A stretch of DNA of 64,000 nt from Sabulicella rubraurantiaca (GTDB taxonomy: Bacteria > Pseudomonadota > Alphaproteobacteria > Acetobacterales > Acetobacteraceae), in contig NZ_JAFEUU010000001.1 in NCBI RefSeq assembly GCF_017355885.1, forward strand, positions 682,001 through 746,000, in the 5' to 3' direction. This document shows, piece by piece, positions 17,019 to 25,393 of the stretch (position 1 is its first letter; every line of letters begins with the position of its first letter). A program made the position numbers and the translations under genes. The notes below the pieces were generated by a model that was given only the letters and a program-made list of their open reading frames with translations, was not told the origin of the DNA and searched no databases.

Positions 17019-18047
17019 AGGGGCCCAGGCCCCCTCACGCACCCGCTGCATGAACCCGTCCAGCGCCGCGCCGTCCAGCCAGCGCGAGACGCTGACGATG
17101 TCGCCCTCCGGCTCCATCCAGGTCGTGTTGCCGCCGGCACCGGAGAAGCATGCGGCGCCCTCGCTGGCCGAGGGCCACTTGGTGCGGCCGGTGTTCAGCC
17201 AGAACAGGAAGCCATAGTGCGGGTTCAGCGCGCATGGGGTGCGGCACTGGCGCAGCCAGTCCTCGGCAATGAGGCGCTTTCCACGCCACTCGCCCCCGGC
17301 CTGGGCCAGCAGCCCGACCAGCGCCTGATCCTCGGCGCTGATCACGGCGCCGCCGCCCCAGTGCCCACCGCCGGAGACGCTCTCGATCTGCTTCCCGTCG
17401 ACATCGACCATCGAGGTGGAATAGCCGCGCCAGGTCCAGCCATCGGAGGCGCCAATCGGGCGCATGATGCGCTCGGCGAAGACCTCCGGCAGCGGGCGGC
17501 GGAACAGCAGCAGGAGGCCCAGCGCCAGCGCATTCACGCGGACGTCGTTGTATTCCCAGTACTGGCCCGGCGGCTGCAGCTTCCGGGTGGAGCGCTTCAC
17601 CCCCTGGCCTTCAACGCCCAGGTTGCGGCCGCGGTCGATCAGGTCGCTCTTGCCCCAGAGCGTCCCTTCCCATTCGGAGGTGTTGGTAAGCAGGTGCCGC
17701 CAGGTCACGGCACCGTTCTGTTCCCCTTCGAAGGCGGGATGCGCAGCGCGGCGGCGGACTTCCTCATCGAGGTCCGGCAGCAGCCCATCCATCCAGGCAA
17801 GGCCGGCCAGCAGGGCGAGGTAGGACTTCGCCACGCTGAAGGTCATGTCGGCGCGCTGTGTGTCGCCCCATTCGGCCACGCGCTTCCCGCCCTTGAAGAT
17901 CACCCCCGCCGGGCCGCCGCGCGCCTGCACCGGGCCGATCACCGCATTGTCGGGAGGCGGCTCGAAGAACCCCGAATCCAGATGCGCGCGGATGTCGCGC
18001 GGCCAGGGCGTCTCGTGCGAGAGCGCCCAATCCACCGCCGCCTTCAA
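16806..18047 (-). CDS. Serine hydrolase (class C beta-lactamase family), C-terminus possibly frameshifted
   Basis: Beta-lactamase-related serine hydrolase of 413 residues as read. The nucleophile motif is S71-VAK74 and the second motif tyrosine is Y166 in WEYNDVR; GGGHWGGGAVIS and GAGGNTTWMEPEGDIVSVSRWLD are the later conserved blocks. Normal family sequence ends near FMQRVREG (about residue 337); the last 71 residues are only the antisense of the small membrane gene and look like shadow sequence. A TGA lies one frame off at 17037-17035, inside a palindrome, so one base may have been lost. The ATG overlaps the minE stop. No signal peptide is seen. Substrate unknown. Confidence 0.8.
   Translation of the reverse strand: MKAAVDWALSHETPWPRDIRAHLDSGFFEPPPDNAVIGPVQARGGPAGVIFKGGKRVAEWGDTQRADMTFSVAKSYLALLAGLAWMDGLLPDLDEEVRRRAAHPAFEGEQNGAVTWRHLLTNTSEWEGTLWGKSDLIDRGRNLGVEGQGVKRSTRKLQPPGQYWEYNDVRVNALALGLLLLFRRPLPEVFAERIMRPIGASDGWTWRGYSTSMVDVDGKQIESVSGGGHWGGGAVISAEDQALVGLLAQAGGEWRGKRLIAEDWLRQCRTPCALNPHYGFLFWLNTGRTKWPSASEGAACFSGAGGNTTWMEPEGDIVSVSRWLDGAALDGFMQRVREGAWAPSRRGEQRHPGHDEEDGRDLLHPHRLAEEPPADQRDDGVAGGGAGQGDAHRNAAQREDVEEGAAAIKAEAK
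17013..17040. terminator. Palindrome at convergent gene ends (EamA-type / serine hydrolase)
   Basis: GCGTGA-A-GGGGCC, two bases, GGCCCC-C-TCACGC: a near-perfect inverted repeat with one A/C mismatch. The plus-strand TGA (17016-17018) ends the small membrane gene; the mirrored TGA on the minus strand (17037-17035) would end the hydrolase if read one frame over. No T-tract. Confidence 0.45.
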
Positions 18048-18327
18048 TGCGCCTGCGCCTTTGGGCCCGGGAGCTCTATGTCGATGGCCAGTGTGGAGAA
18101 ATCGCCGCCCCGCTCGAGGTTCACCTGCACCTTGCCCGGGTCGATCGCGACGTAGCGCGCCACGACCTGCACCAGCTCCTGCTGAAGCTTGGGAAGGAAG
18201 TCGTCGCGGCCGCGCGACACGCGCTCATGGCTGATGATGACCTGAAGCCGGTCCTTTGCAGCCGCTGCCGTGCCGGGGGCCTGCTGTGCCTCCTCGCGCT
18301 TCTGGGCCCTGAAGAAATTCAGCCAGT

Positions 18328-18331
<4 letters not shown>
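18044..18331 (-). CDS. minE: MinE, cell-division topological specificity factor
   Basis: MinE of 95 residues, the activator of MinD ATPase that drives pole-to-pole oscillation. The N-terminal MNWLNFFRAQKR is the membrane/MinD-contact helix, followed by AKDRLQVIISHER, the MinD-binding strand, and the C-terminal dimer region (FLPKLQQELVQVVARYV, VQVNLERGGDFSTLAIDIELP). Length is normal. Its ATG overlaps the minD stop (18328-18331), and its own stop overlaps the serine hydrolase start. Confidence 0.96.
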
Positions 18332-19152
<821 letters not shown>

Positions 19153-19182
19153 GTGTTCACCTCACCTCGCGTTCCGATTGCT

Positions 19183-19938
19183 TCAGCCCAGTGGCTCGAA
19201 GCGCAATTGCTCGCCCTCCAGCCGCACCGCTACGGTGCGGCCGATGGAGGCGTTCTGGAGCCCCTCGCGCACCGCGTAGAACCCCGCGATGGCGACCAGT
19301 TCCGGGTCGAAATTCTGCACGAAGATGCGCGCCTCCGGATCTTCGTTCGCGCCGGCCACCGCGCGGCCACGCAGCGTGCCGTAGATGTGGATGTGCCCAT
19401 CCGCCAGCACCTCGGCGCCCGCGTTGACGGTGCCCATCACGATCAGGTCGGCACCCTGGGCGTAGATCCGCTGCCCAGCGCGTACATTCTGCTCCACAAG
19501 CAAGGTGCGGGCAGCGGCGGGGCGGGGCGCTTCCTCGGGGGGCGGCGCGATGGCAACGGGAGGCGCGGCGACTGGAGAAGGCGCCTCGACCTCCGTTTCC
19601 TTCTGCCCGGTGGGGCGCAAGGTCGGCAGCCCGGCCCCGGCGGCGGCGGCGCGCAGGGTCTGCGGACCTCCGACAACGCCGATGGGCAGGATCTCCAGCT
19701 TGCGGAGGCCCGCGACCAGCGCCGCAAAATCCACTTCCTGGCCGTCCAGATCGTCGAGTCCGATGGCGATGGGTGCGAAGCGCAGGAAGCCCGGAGCGCG
19801 GCGGAACTGGTCGCCCAGCGCGGGGAGCACCTCCTCTGGCCGAGCCGAGAGCAGCCGCAGCGTCAGCAAGCTGTAGTTGCTCGCGCGCAGCCGGAAGGCT
19901 TCCGAAGGGGGGGCGGCAGGCCGCGCGTCGGCGGTCAT
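19183..19938 (-). CDS. minC: MinC, FtsZ-ring inhibitor
   Basis: MinC of 251 residues with an N-terminal FtsZ-binding domain (FRLRASNYSLLTLRLL) and a C-terminal right-handed beta-helix that binds MinD (VEQNVRAGQRIYAQGADLIVMGTVNAGAEVLADGHIHIYGTLRGRAVAG cluster; motifs RAGQ, GxVNxGAEVxADG, IHIYGxLRGRA). A Pro/Ala-rich linker joins them. First gene of the min operon; the promoter must lie in the 168-base divergent gap to the 2-hydroxyacid dehydrogenase gene. Confidence 0.95.
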   Translation of the reverse strand: MTADARPAAPPSEAFRLRASNYSLLTLRLLSARPEEVLPALGDQFRRAPGFLRFAPIAIGLDDLDGQEVDFAALVAGLRKLEILPIGVVGGPQTLRAAAAGAGLPTLRPTGQKETEVEAPSPVAAPPVAIAPPPEEAPRPAAARTLLVEQNVRAGQRIYAQGADLIVMGTVNAGAEVLADGHIHIYGTLRGRAVAGANEDPEARIFVQNFDPELVAIAGFYAVREGLQNASIGRTVAVRLEGEQLRFEPLG

Positions 19939-20106
19939 GGGCGGTGGGGCATCCTCAAGCGTTCAGGCAACCCGTCACATAGCGGGGTGCGCGCCCCCGG
20001 CGAAGCCCCCAATCGTTCCTGCCGATCCGGAAAACCACGGAGGCGGGCATTGACGCCGCCCGGATTCCGGGCTGCCACATTCCCCAACACCACGGGAGGG
20101 TTCCTC

Positions 20107-21066
20107 ATGCCGCAGATCAAGCGCCTCGCCATCCTCGATGATTACCAAAACGTCACGCTCCAGCTCGGTCCCTGGGACCGGCTGCCGCATGTCGAGAAGA
20201 CCGTGTTCCGGGACACGATGGCCGACCAGGACGCGCTGGTGGAGAGGCTGCGCCCCTTCGACGCCATCCTGGCGATGCGCGAGCGCACTCCCTTCCCCGC
20301 TAAGCTGATCGAGCGCCTGCCCAATCTGCGCCTGCTGATCACCACCGGCGAGCGCAACCGCGGCATAGACGCGGCCGCCTGTGTTGCGCGAGGTGTCACC
20401 TTCTCCGGCACGCCCAGCTTCGGCGCGCCGACGGTAGACCTGACCTGGGGCCTTATCCTCGCCCTGGCGCGCCGCATCCCGGAGCAGGCGGCCGCGATGC
20501 GCGCAGGGCGCTGGCAGACCGCCATCGGAACCGGGCTGGAAGGAAAAACGCTGGGCCTGCTCGGCTTCGGCAAGCTCGGGCGGCGCGTCGCCGCCGTGGG
20601 CAAGGCGCTGGGCATGGATTGCATCGCCTGGAGCCAGAACCTGACCGACGAGGCGGCCGCGCAGGGCGGTGCACGGCGCGTGGAGAAGGAAGCGCTGTTC
20701 CGCGAGGCTGACGTCCTCTCCATCCACTACATCCTGTCCGAGCGGTCGCGCGGCCTCGTCGGTGCGGCGGAGCTGGCGGCGATGAAGCCCTCCGCCCTGC
20801 TGGTGAACACCTCCCGCGGACCGATCGTAGATCAGGCGGCGCTGATCGCCGCGCTGAAGGAAGGCCGGATCGCGGGGGCGGGCATCGATGTCTATGACAT
20901 CGAGCCGGTTCCTGCCGACCACCCGCTACTTTCGGCTCCGAACGCCGTGCTGACCCCGCATCTGGGCTACTGCACGGAGGACAACTACCGCGCCTATTTC
21001 CAGGGTGCGGTGGAGGCCATCGAAGCCTTCGAGAAAGGCCAGCCCATCCGCGTCATCACGGGCTGA
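20107..21066 (+). CDS. D-2-hydroxyacid dehydrogenase family NAD-dependent oxidoreductase
   Basis: Rossmann-fold 2-hydroxyacid dehydrogenase of 319 residues. Seen: GLLGFGKLGRRVA for NAD binding, LVNTSRGPIVD, the catalytic Arg/Glu/His set (R near SERSRG, E in YDIEP, H in TPHLGY). The ATG at 20107 has GGGAGG at 20094-20099; the open frame extending 1.7 kb upstream is a shadow of the min operon. Substrate is not predictable; phosphoglycerate, glyoxylate and other 2-oxoacids are possible. It is monocistronic, closed by a strong hairpin. Confidence 0.9.
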   Translation: MPQIKRLAILDDYQNVTLQLGPWDRLPHVEKTVFRDTMADQDALVERLRPFDAILAMRERTPFPAKLIERLPNLRLLITTGERNRGIDAAACVARGVTFSGTPSFGAPTVDLTWGLILALARRIPEQAAAMRAGRWQTAIGTGLEGKTLGLLGFGKLGRRVAAVGKALGMDCIAWSQNLTDEAAAQGGARRVEKEALFREADVLSIHYILSERSRGLVGAAELAAMKPSALLVNTSRGPIVDQAALIAALKEGRIAGAGIDVYDIEPVPADHPLLSAPNAVLTPHLGYCTEDNYRAYFQGAVEAIEAFEKGQPIRVITG

Positions 21067-21077
21067 TTGCATATTCT

Positions 21078-21117
21078 CTGGGCGGCTCTGCGCCGATTTT
21101 GGGCAGAAGCCGCCCAG
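21078..21117 (+). terminator. Strong hairpin after the 2-hydroxyacid dehydrogenase gene
   Basis: CTGGGCGGCT (21078-21087) pairs with AGCCGCCCAG (21108-21117), and inner CTGC (21088-21091) with GCAG (21103-21106), leaving one bulged A and an 11-base loop. It lies 12 bases after the stop. There is no T-run, so it is a terminator or RNA-stabilising hairpin by position. Confidence 0.55.
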
Positions 21118-21200
21118 GCCGACGCAAAATTCAGCAAGGCAGCGTTGCCGTATCCGGGTGCGAAACGGCATCACCCTCTGATCAAGAGGGAGATCGCGCC

Positions 21201-22151
21201 ATGAGCCTCGTCCGCCGCCAGTTGCTTGCCGCCACAGCCGGGGTGTTTGCGGCGCCCGCCCTCGTAGCCGCGCAGGGCACGCGTGTCCGCATGGGGGCGC
21301 TGCGCCTGATCCACTCCATCACGCCCTTCTTCTACGAGCGCTTCATGCCCGAGGGCATGACCGTGGAAGTGATCCCCTTCGAGAGCCCGACCGAGGGCAA
21401 GAACGCCGTCGTCACCCGCTCCGTCGATTTCGGCGCCTTCGGAGTCGCCGCTGGCATCCTAGGCGCCGCGGCGCGGGAGCCGGTGGTGGTCATCGGCTCC
21501 TGCTGCGACAAGGGCATGGCGATCGTCGCACGCAAGGATGGCCCGGTGAACACCCTCACCGACGTGCGCGGTCGCCGCGTCGGCATCTGGCCCGGCTCGA
21601 CGCAGGAGGTCTTCATCCGCGAAAGGCTGCGGATGGAGGGGATGAACATCCGCGACATCCAGAGCATCCGCGTTTCCTTCAGCGAGATGCATGCCGCCCT
21701 CGCCCGCGGCGATATCGACGCCTATGTGGGCGCGGAGCCGGGTCCCGGCATCAGCGTCACCTCCGGCATCGGCAAGATCGTCGAGTTTCCGTACTCCACG
21801 GCCATGGGCACGCTGAACATGATCTTCGCGGCCCATCACGAGACGACGCAGCGCAATCCGCAGCTTTGCGCCGCCATGATGCGCGTCCATCGCCGCGCCA
21901 GCGAGTACGCCAGCCTGAACCGCGCCGCCGCGATCGAGATGGCGGTGCAGCGCCTCGGCATGAACCGTGGGGCGCTGGAAGTCTCAATCGAGAACGTGGA
22001 GCTGAACTGGCGCATGACGCCCGCGATGATCGAGCGTTCGCGCACCTACGCGCAGCACATGCAGGAACTGCAGCAGATCCGCCAGCAGCCGGATTTCAAC
22101 GTGTTCTTCAACACGCGCTTCTCCGACGACGAAGCCCGGACCGCGGCCTGA
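21201..22151 (+). CDS. ABC transporter substrate-binding protein, NitT/TauT family
   Basis: Periplasmic receptor of 316 residues with a signal peptide (MSLVRRQLLAATAGVFAAPALVAAQG; two arginines but not a full Tat motif). NMT1/THI5-like features include VIPFESPTEGKNAVVTRSVDFGAFG and the later GRRVGIWPGSTQEVF. GAGGGAG precedes the ATG at 21201. It is followed by permease and ATPase genes in one operon. The ligand may be a small nitrogenous or sulfonated compound; the downstream enzymes favour nitrogen compounds. Confidence 0.9.
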   Translation: MSLVRRQLLAATAGVFAAPALVAAQGTRVRMGALRLIHSITPFFYERFMPEGMTVEVIPFESPTEGKNAVVTRSVDFGAFGVAAGILGAAAREPVVVIGSCCDKGMAIVARKDGPVNTLTDVRGRRVGIWPGSTQEVFIRERLRMEGMNIRDIQSIRVSFSEMHAALARGDIDAYVGAEPGPGISVTSGIGKIVEFPYSTAMGTLNMIFAAHHETTQRNPQLCAAMMRVHRRASEYASLNRAAAIEMAVQRLGMNRGALEVSIENVELNWRMTPAMIERSRTYAQHMQELQQIRQQPDFNVFFNTRFSDDEARTAA

Positions 22152-22936
22152 TGATTTCCGGGCGCGGACGGGCGATCGGCCTTTCCCTGGCCGCGCCGCT
22201 GCTTTTCCTGGCCTTCTGGCACCTCTCGACGGCAGGCCAGCCCTTCAGCCTGATCCCGCCGCCGCTGGAGGTCGGGCGCCAGCTCTGGGACCTCACCTTT
22301 GGTGGGGTCTGGGATGACTTGTACTCGGCGACGCTGCTGGAGCACGCGCTGGCGAGCGTGGGCCGCGTCTATGGCGGGTTCCTGCTTGCAGCCGCGCTGG
22401 CGCTGCCACTCGGAATGCTGATCGGGCGCGTGGCGCTGGTGCGCTCGCTGCTCGACCCCACGCTGCAACTGCTGCGGCCCATCCCGGTCACGGCCTGGCT
22501 GCCGCTGGCGATGATCGTCTTCGGCATCGGGCCGCGTTCGGCCTTCTTCCTCGTCTTCCTGGGTGCCTTCTACCCCATCCTCGTCAACACGGTCTTCGGC
22601 GTCCGCAGCGTGGAGGGGCGGCTCTTCGAGGCCGCTGCCATGCTCGGCGTCTCGCCCTCGGCCGTGTTCTGGAAGGTGGTGCTGCCCGCCGCGCTGCCCT
22701 CCATCTTCACTGGGCTCCGCCTCGGCCTCGGCTTCGCCTGGGTGGTGATCGTGGTCGGCGAAATGACGGGCGTGCAGACCGGCCTCGGCGCCATCATCAT
22801 GGAGGCGCGTCAGTTGTCGCGCACCGAGATCGTCATCAGCGGGATGGTGGTGATCGGGTTGCTCGGCTTCCTGTCCGATGCGCTCGTGCAGGCGCTTGGG
22901 CGCCGCCTCCTGCGCTGGAGTCCGCAACATGGCTGA
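22151..22936 (+). CDS. ABC transporter permease, NitT/TauT (SsuC/TauC) family
   Basis: Permease of 261 residues with about six membrane helices and the EAA loop EAAAMLGVSPSAVFWKVVLPAALPSIFTGLRLGLG that contacts the ATPase. ATG overlaps the receptor stop by one base. The open frame upstream of this ATG is a shadow of the receptor gene. Forms the import channel with the ATPase next to it. Confidence 0.92.
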   Translation: MISGRGRAIGLSLAAPLLFLAFWHLSTAGQPFSLIPPPLEVGRQLWDLTFGGVWDDLYSATLLEHALASVGRVYGGFLLAAALALPLGMLIGRVALVRSLLDPTLQLLRPIPVTAWLPLAMIVFGIGPRSAFFLVFLGAFYPILVNTVFGVRSVEGRLFEAAAMLGVSPSAVFWKVVLPAALPSIFTGLRLGLGFAWVVIVVGEMTGVQTGLGAIIMEARQLSRTEIVISGMVVIGLLGFLSDALVQALGRRLLRWSPQHG

Positions 22937-23708
22937 TGGCATGATGACCCAAGCGGCGCTGAACATCCTGGACATCAGCGGTGTCACCAAGTGCTTCTCC
23001 TTCAACGGGGAACCGATCCTCGCGCTGGAGGGTGCGAACCTCGCCGTCCGCAAGGGCGAGTTCGTCTGCCTCATCGGCCCCTCGGGTTGCGGCAAGTCCA
23101 CGCTGCTGCGGATGATCGCGGGGTTCGAGACACCCTCCGAAGGCCGGCTATCCATGTGGGGCGCGCCCGTTTCCGGTCCGGGGCCGGATCGTGGCATGGT
23201 GTTCCAGGACTACGGGCTGTTCCCCTGGCTTTCCGTCGCCCGCAACGTGGGCTTCGGCCCCGCCGCACGCGGCCGCCCGCGCGCGGAGGTCGAGGCGACC
23301 ATCAAGCGCTTCGTGGACATGGTCGGGCTGACGCGCTTCGCCGATGCCTATCCGCACCAGCTTTCCGGCGGCATGAAGCAGCGCGTCGCCATTGCCCGCG
23401 TCCTCGCCAACGAGGCGGAGGTGGTGCTCATGGACGAGCCCTTCGGTGCGTTGGACGCCATGACGCGCGAAAACCTCCAGCGCGAACTCCTGGAGATCTG
23501 GGAACGGACCCGCCTCACCGTGCTCTTCGTCACCCATGCGATCGAGGAGGCGATCCTCCTCGCCGACCGGATCGTTGTGATGTCGCCCGGACCAGGCCGG
23601 ATCGTGGCGGATGAGCTGGTCTCGCTGCCCCGGCCGCGCGATCCGACCGACCCCGAGTTCAACGCGCTGCGCCGCCGCTTCTCGGCGCTGTTGGGAAGCC
23701 ATCACTGA
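22929..23708 (+). CDS. ABC transporter ATP-binding protein, TauB/SsuB-like
   Basis: ATPase of 259 residues: Walker A GPSGCGKST, Q-loop MVFQDYGLFPW, signature LSGGMKQR, Walker B VVLMDEPFGALD, switch His in THAIEEA. Overlaps the permease by 8 bases, and the next gene (23709) begins at the base after its stop, so importer and enzymes are one transcription unit. Confidence 0.93.
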   Translation: MADGMMTQAALNILDISGVTKCFSFNGEPILALEGANLAVRKGEFVCLIGPSGCGKSTLLRMIAGFETPSEGRLSMWGAPVSGPGPDRGMVFQDYGLFPWLSVARNVGFGPAARGRPRAEVEATIKRFVDMVGLTRFADAYPHQLSGGMKQRVAIARVLANEAEVVLMDEPFGALDAMTRENLQRELLEIWERTRLTVLFVTHAIEEAILLADRIVVMSPGPGRIVADELVSLPRPRDPTDPEFNALRRRFSALLGSHH

Positions 23709-24575
23709 ATGCAACCTGAGTCACGGCTGGATTACGCAGCCCCGCGCGACCGCGCGCCGCGGCCGGGCCCTGGCGGCGCCCGCGTCCTCGTCTTCTTTGT
23801 CGTCAACGTGGAGGAATGGGGCATTGACCGCCCCATGCCGCGTCAGGTTCTCAGCGCCCCGACCGCCGCTGCCGTCCTGCCCGACCTCCCCAACTGGGCC
23901 TGGCACGAATACGGCATGCGCGTGGGCTTCTGGCGCATCCTCCGGGCCTGCGAGGCCCTGGGCATACGCCCCACCCTCTCGGTCAATGGCCGCGTCTGCG
24001 AGGCCTATCCCCGCATCGTCGAGGCGGCGCATGCCGCCGGATGGGAATTCATGGGCCACGGCTTCCGCCAGGTCCCGATACATCTGGTGGAGGACCAGCA
24101 CGCCATGGTCCGCGACACGGTCGCAGCCATCGCGCGCGTGACCGGCGCGCCGCCGGTCGGATGGCTCGGCCCCGGGCTGACCCAGACCTTGGAAACGACG
24201 GATATCCTGGCCGCGCACGGCATCCGCTACTGCGCCGACTGGGTGGTGGATGACGTGCCGGTGCCCATCCAGACCGCCCATGGCCCGATCTGGTCCATGC
24301 CCTACAGCGTCGAGCTGAACGACATCCCGATGATCATGATCCAGCATCACCGGGCGGAAGAACTGCAGGAACGCAGCCTCGCCCAGCTGGACCGATTGCT
24401 GGAGGAATCGGAGGAGGAGGGCTGCAAGGTCATGGGCCTTGCCGTCCACCCCTATATCTCGGGCGTGCCGCACCGGATCGGCGTGCTGGAACGGACGCTG
24501 GAAATGATTGCCGCGCGGCCGGACGTGGTGTTCGCTCAGGGCCGCGAGATCCTGAAATGGTGGGAAGCGGCATGA
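23709..24575 (+). CDS. Polysaccharide deacetylase-fold hydrolase, PuuE-like
   Basis: NodB-fold protein of 288 residues. VNVEEWG in place of the usual metal Asp pair, the Trp/His-rich NWAWHEYGMRVGFWRI, EFMGHGFRQ and WLGPGLTQT match the branch containing PuuE-type metal-independent allantoinase and cyclic-imide hydrolases rather than peptidoglycan deacetylases. It probably opens a cyclic amide or ureide. The ATG lies immediately after the ABC ATPase stop; an ATGA overlap joins it to the next hydrolase. Confidence 0.85.
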   Translation: MQPESRLDYAAPRDRAPRPGPGGARVLVFFVVNVEEWGIDRPMPRQVLSAPTAAAVLPDLPNWAWHEYGMRVGFWRILRACEALGIRPTLSVNGRVCEAYPRIVEAAHAAGWEFMGHGFRQVPIHLVEDQHAMVRDTVAAIARVTGAPPVGWLGPGLTQTLETTDILAAHGIRYCADWVVDDVPVPIQTAHGPIWSMPYSVELNDIPMIMIQHHRAEELQERSLAQLDRLLEESEEEGCKVMGLAVHPYISGVPHRIGVLERTLEMIAARPDVVFAQGREILKWWEAA

Positions 24576-25393
24576 TCTGCGAATGGGCGAAGATGACGCG
24601 GCGGGACCGCGACGCGGCCTACAACAACACCGAGGCCGTGCCGGACAGCGCCTCCCTGATCAACGAGCGCGCCACCGCCTCCGCCGCCTTCCGCCTGCAG
24701 GGGATCCACGCGCTCAACCTCGCCTATGGCGAGACCGACCGCGAGCAATGGGACATCTATTGCGGCCCGGATGAGTCGGCACCGACCCTGGCCTTCATCC
24801 ATGGCGGCTACTGGCAGCGCAACCGGCGGGAGGACTTCGCCATCCTGGCCGAGGGGGCGCTGGCGATGGGGTGGAACGTCGCCATGTGCGGCTACACCCT
24901 CGCGCCCGAGGCGACGATGGAGCGGATCTGCTGGCAGATCCACGCCGCGCTGGACTGGCTGGCGGCGAATGGCGAGGAGCACGGCGCCGGGGGGCCAATC
25001 CTTCTGTCCGGCTGGTCGGCGGGCGGGCACCTCGCGGCGCTGGGGGCGGAGCATCCGGCCGTCGCGGCGGCGCTGTGCATCTCTGGCATCTACGAGCTGG
25101 GGCCGATCCGCGACACCTACCTGAACACGGCGCTGAAGCTGACGGACGAGGAGATCACGGAATTGTCGCCCCTGCGCCGCCCCGTGGTGCCGAAGCCCAT
25201 CGCCGTGGCCTATGGCGCGGCCGAATTACCGGCGCTTTGCCAGCAATCCCGACACTTCCACGGCTACCGCGCCGAGGCGCAGGCGCCCGGCCCACTCCTG
25301 CCCATCGCGGGAGCGGATCACTTCCGCGTGCTGGAAGCGCTGCGCCAGCCGGGCGGCGCCCTGCTGCGCGCCGCCGCCGAGTTGCTGCGTTGA
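24572..25393 (+). CDS. Alpha/beta hydrolase, KynB/arylformamidase-like
   Basis: Alpha/beta hydrolase of 273 residues. HGGYW is the oxyanion motif, GWSAGG the nucleophile elbow, with the acid and His near AYGAAELP and ADHFRVLE. The N-terminal RRDRDAAYNNTEAVPDS is typical of N-formylkynurenine-formamidase-like proteins found in amide catabolic clusters. It likely cleaves an N-acyl or carbamoyl intermediate here. The start overlaps the preceding stop and the TTG of the next gene overlaps its TGA. Confidence 0.85.
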   Translation: MICEWAKMTRRDRDAAYNNTEAVPDSASLINERATASAAFRLQGIHALNLAYGETDREQWDIYCGPDESAPTLAFIHGGYWQRNRREDFAILAEGALAMGWNVAMCGYTLAPEATMERICWQIHAALDWLAANGEEHGAGGPILLSGWSAGGHLAALGAEHPAVAAALCISGIYELGPIRDTYLNTALKLTDEEITELSPLRRPVVPKPIAVAYGAAELPALCQQSRHFHGYRAEAQAPGPLLPIAGADHFRVLEALRQPGGALLRAAAELLR

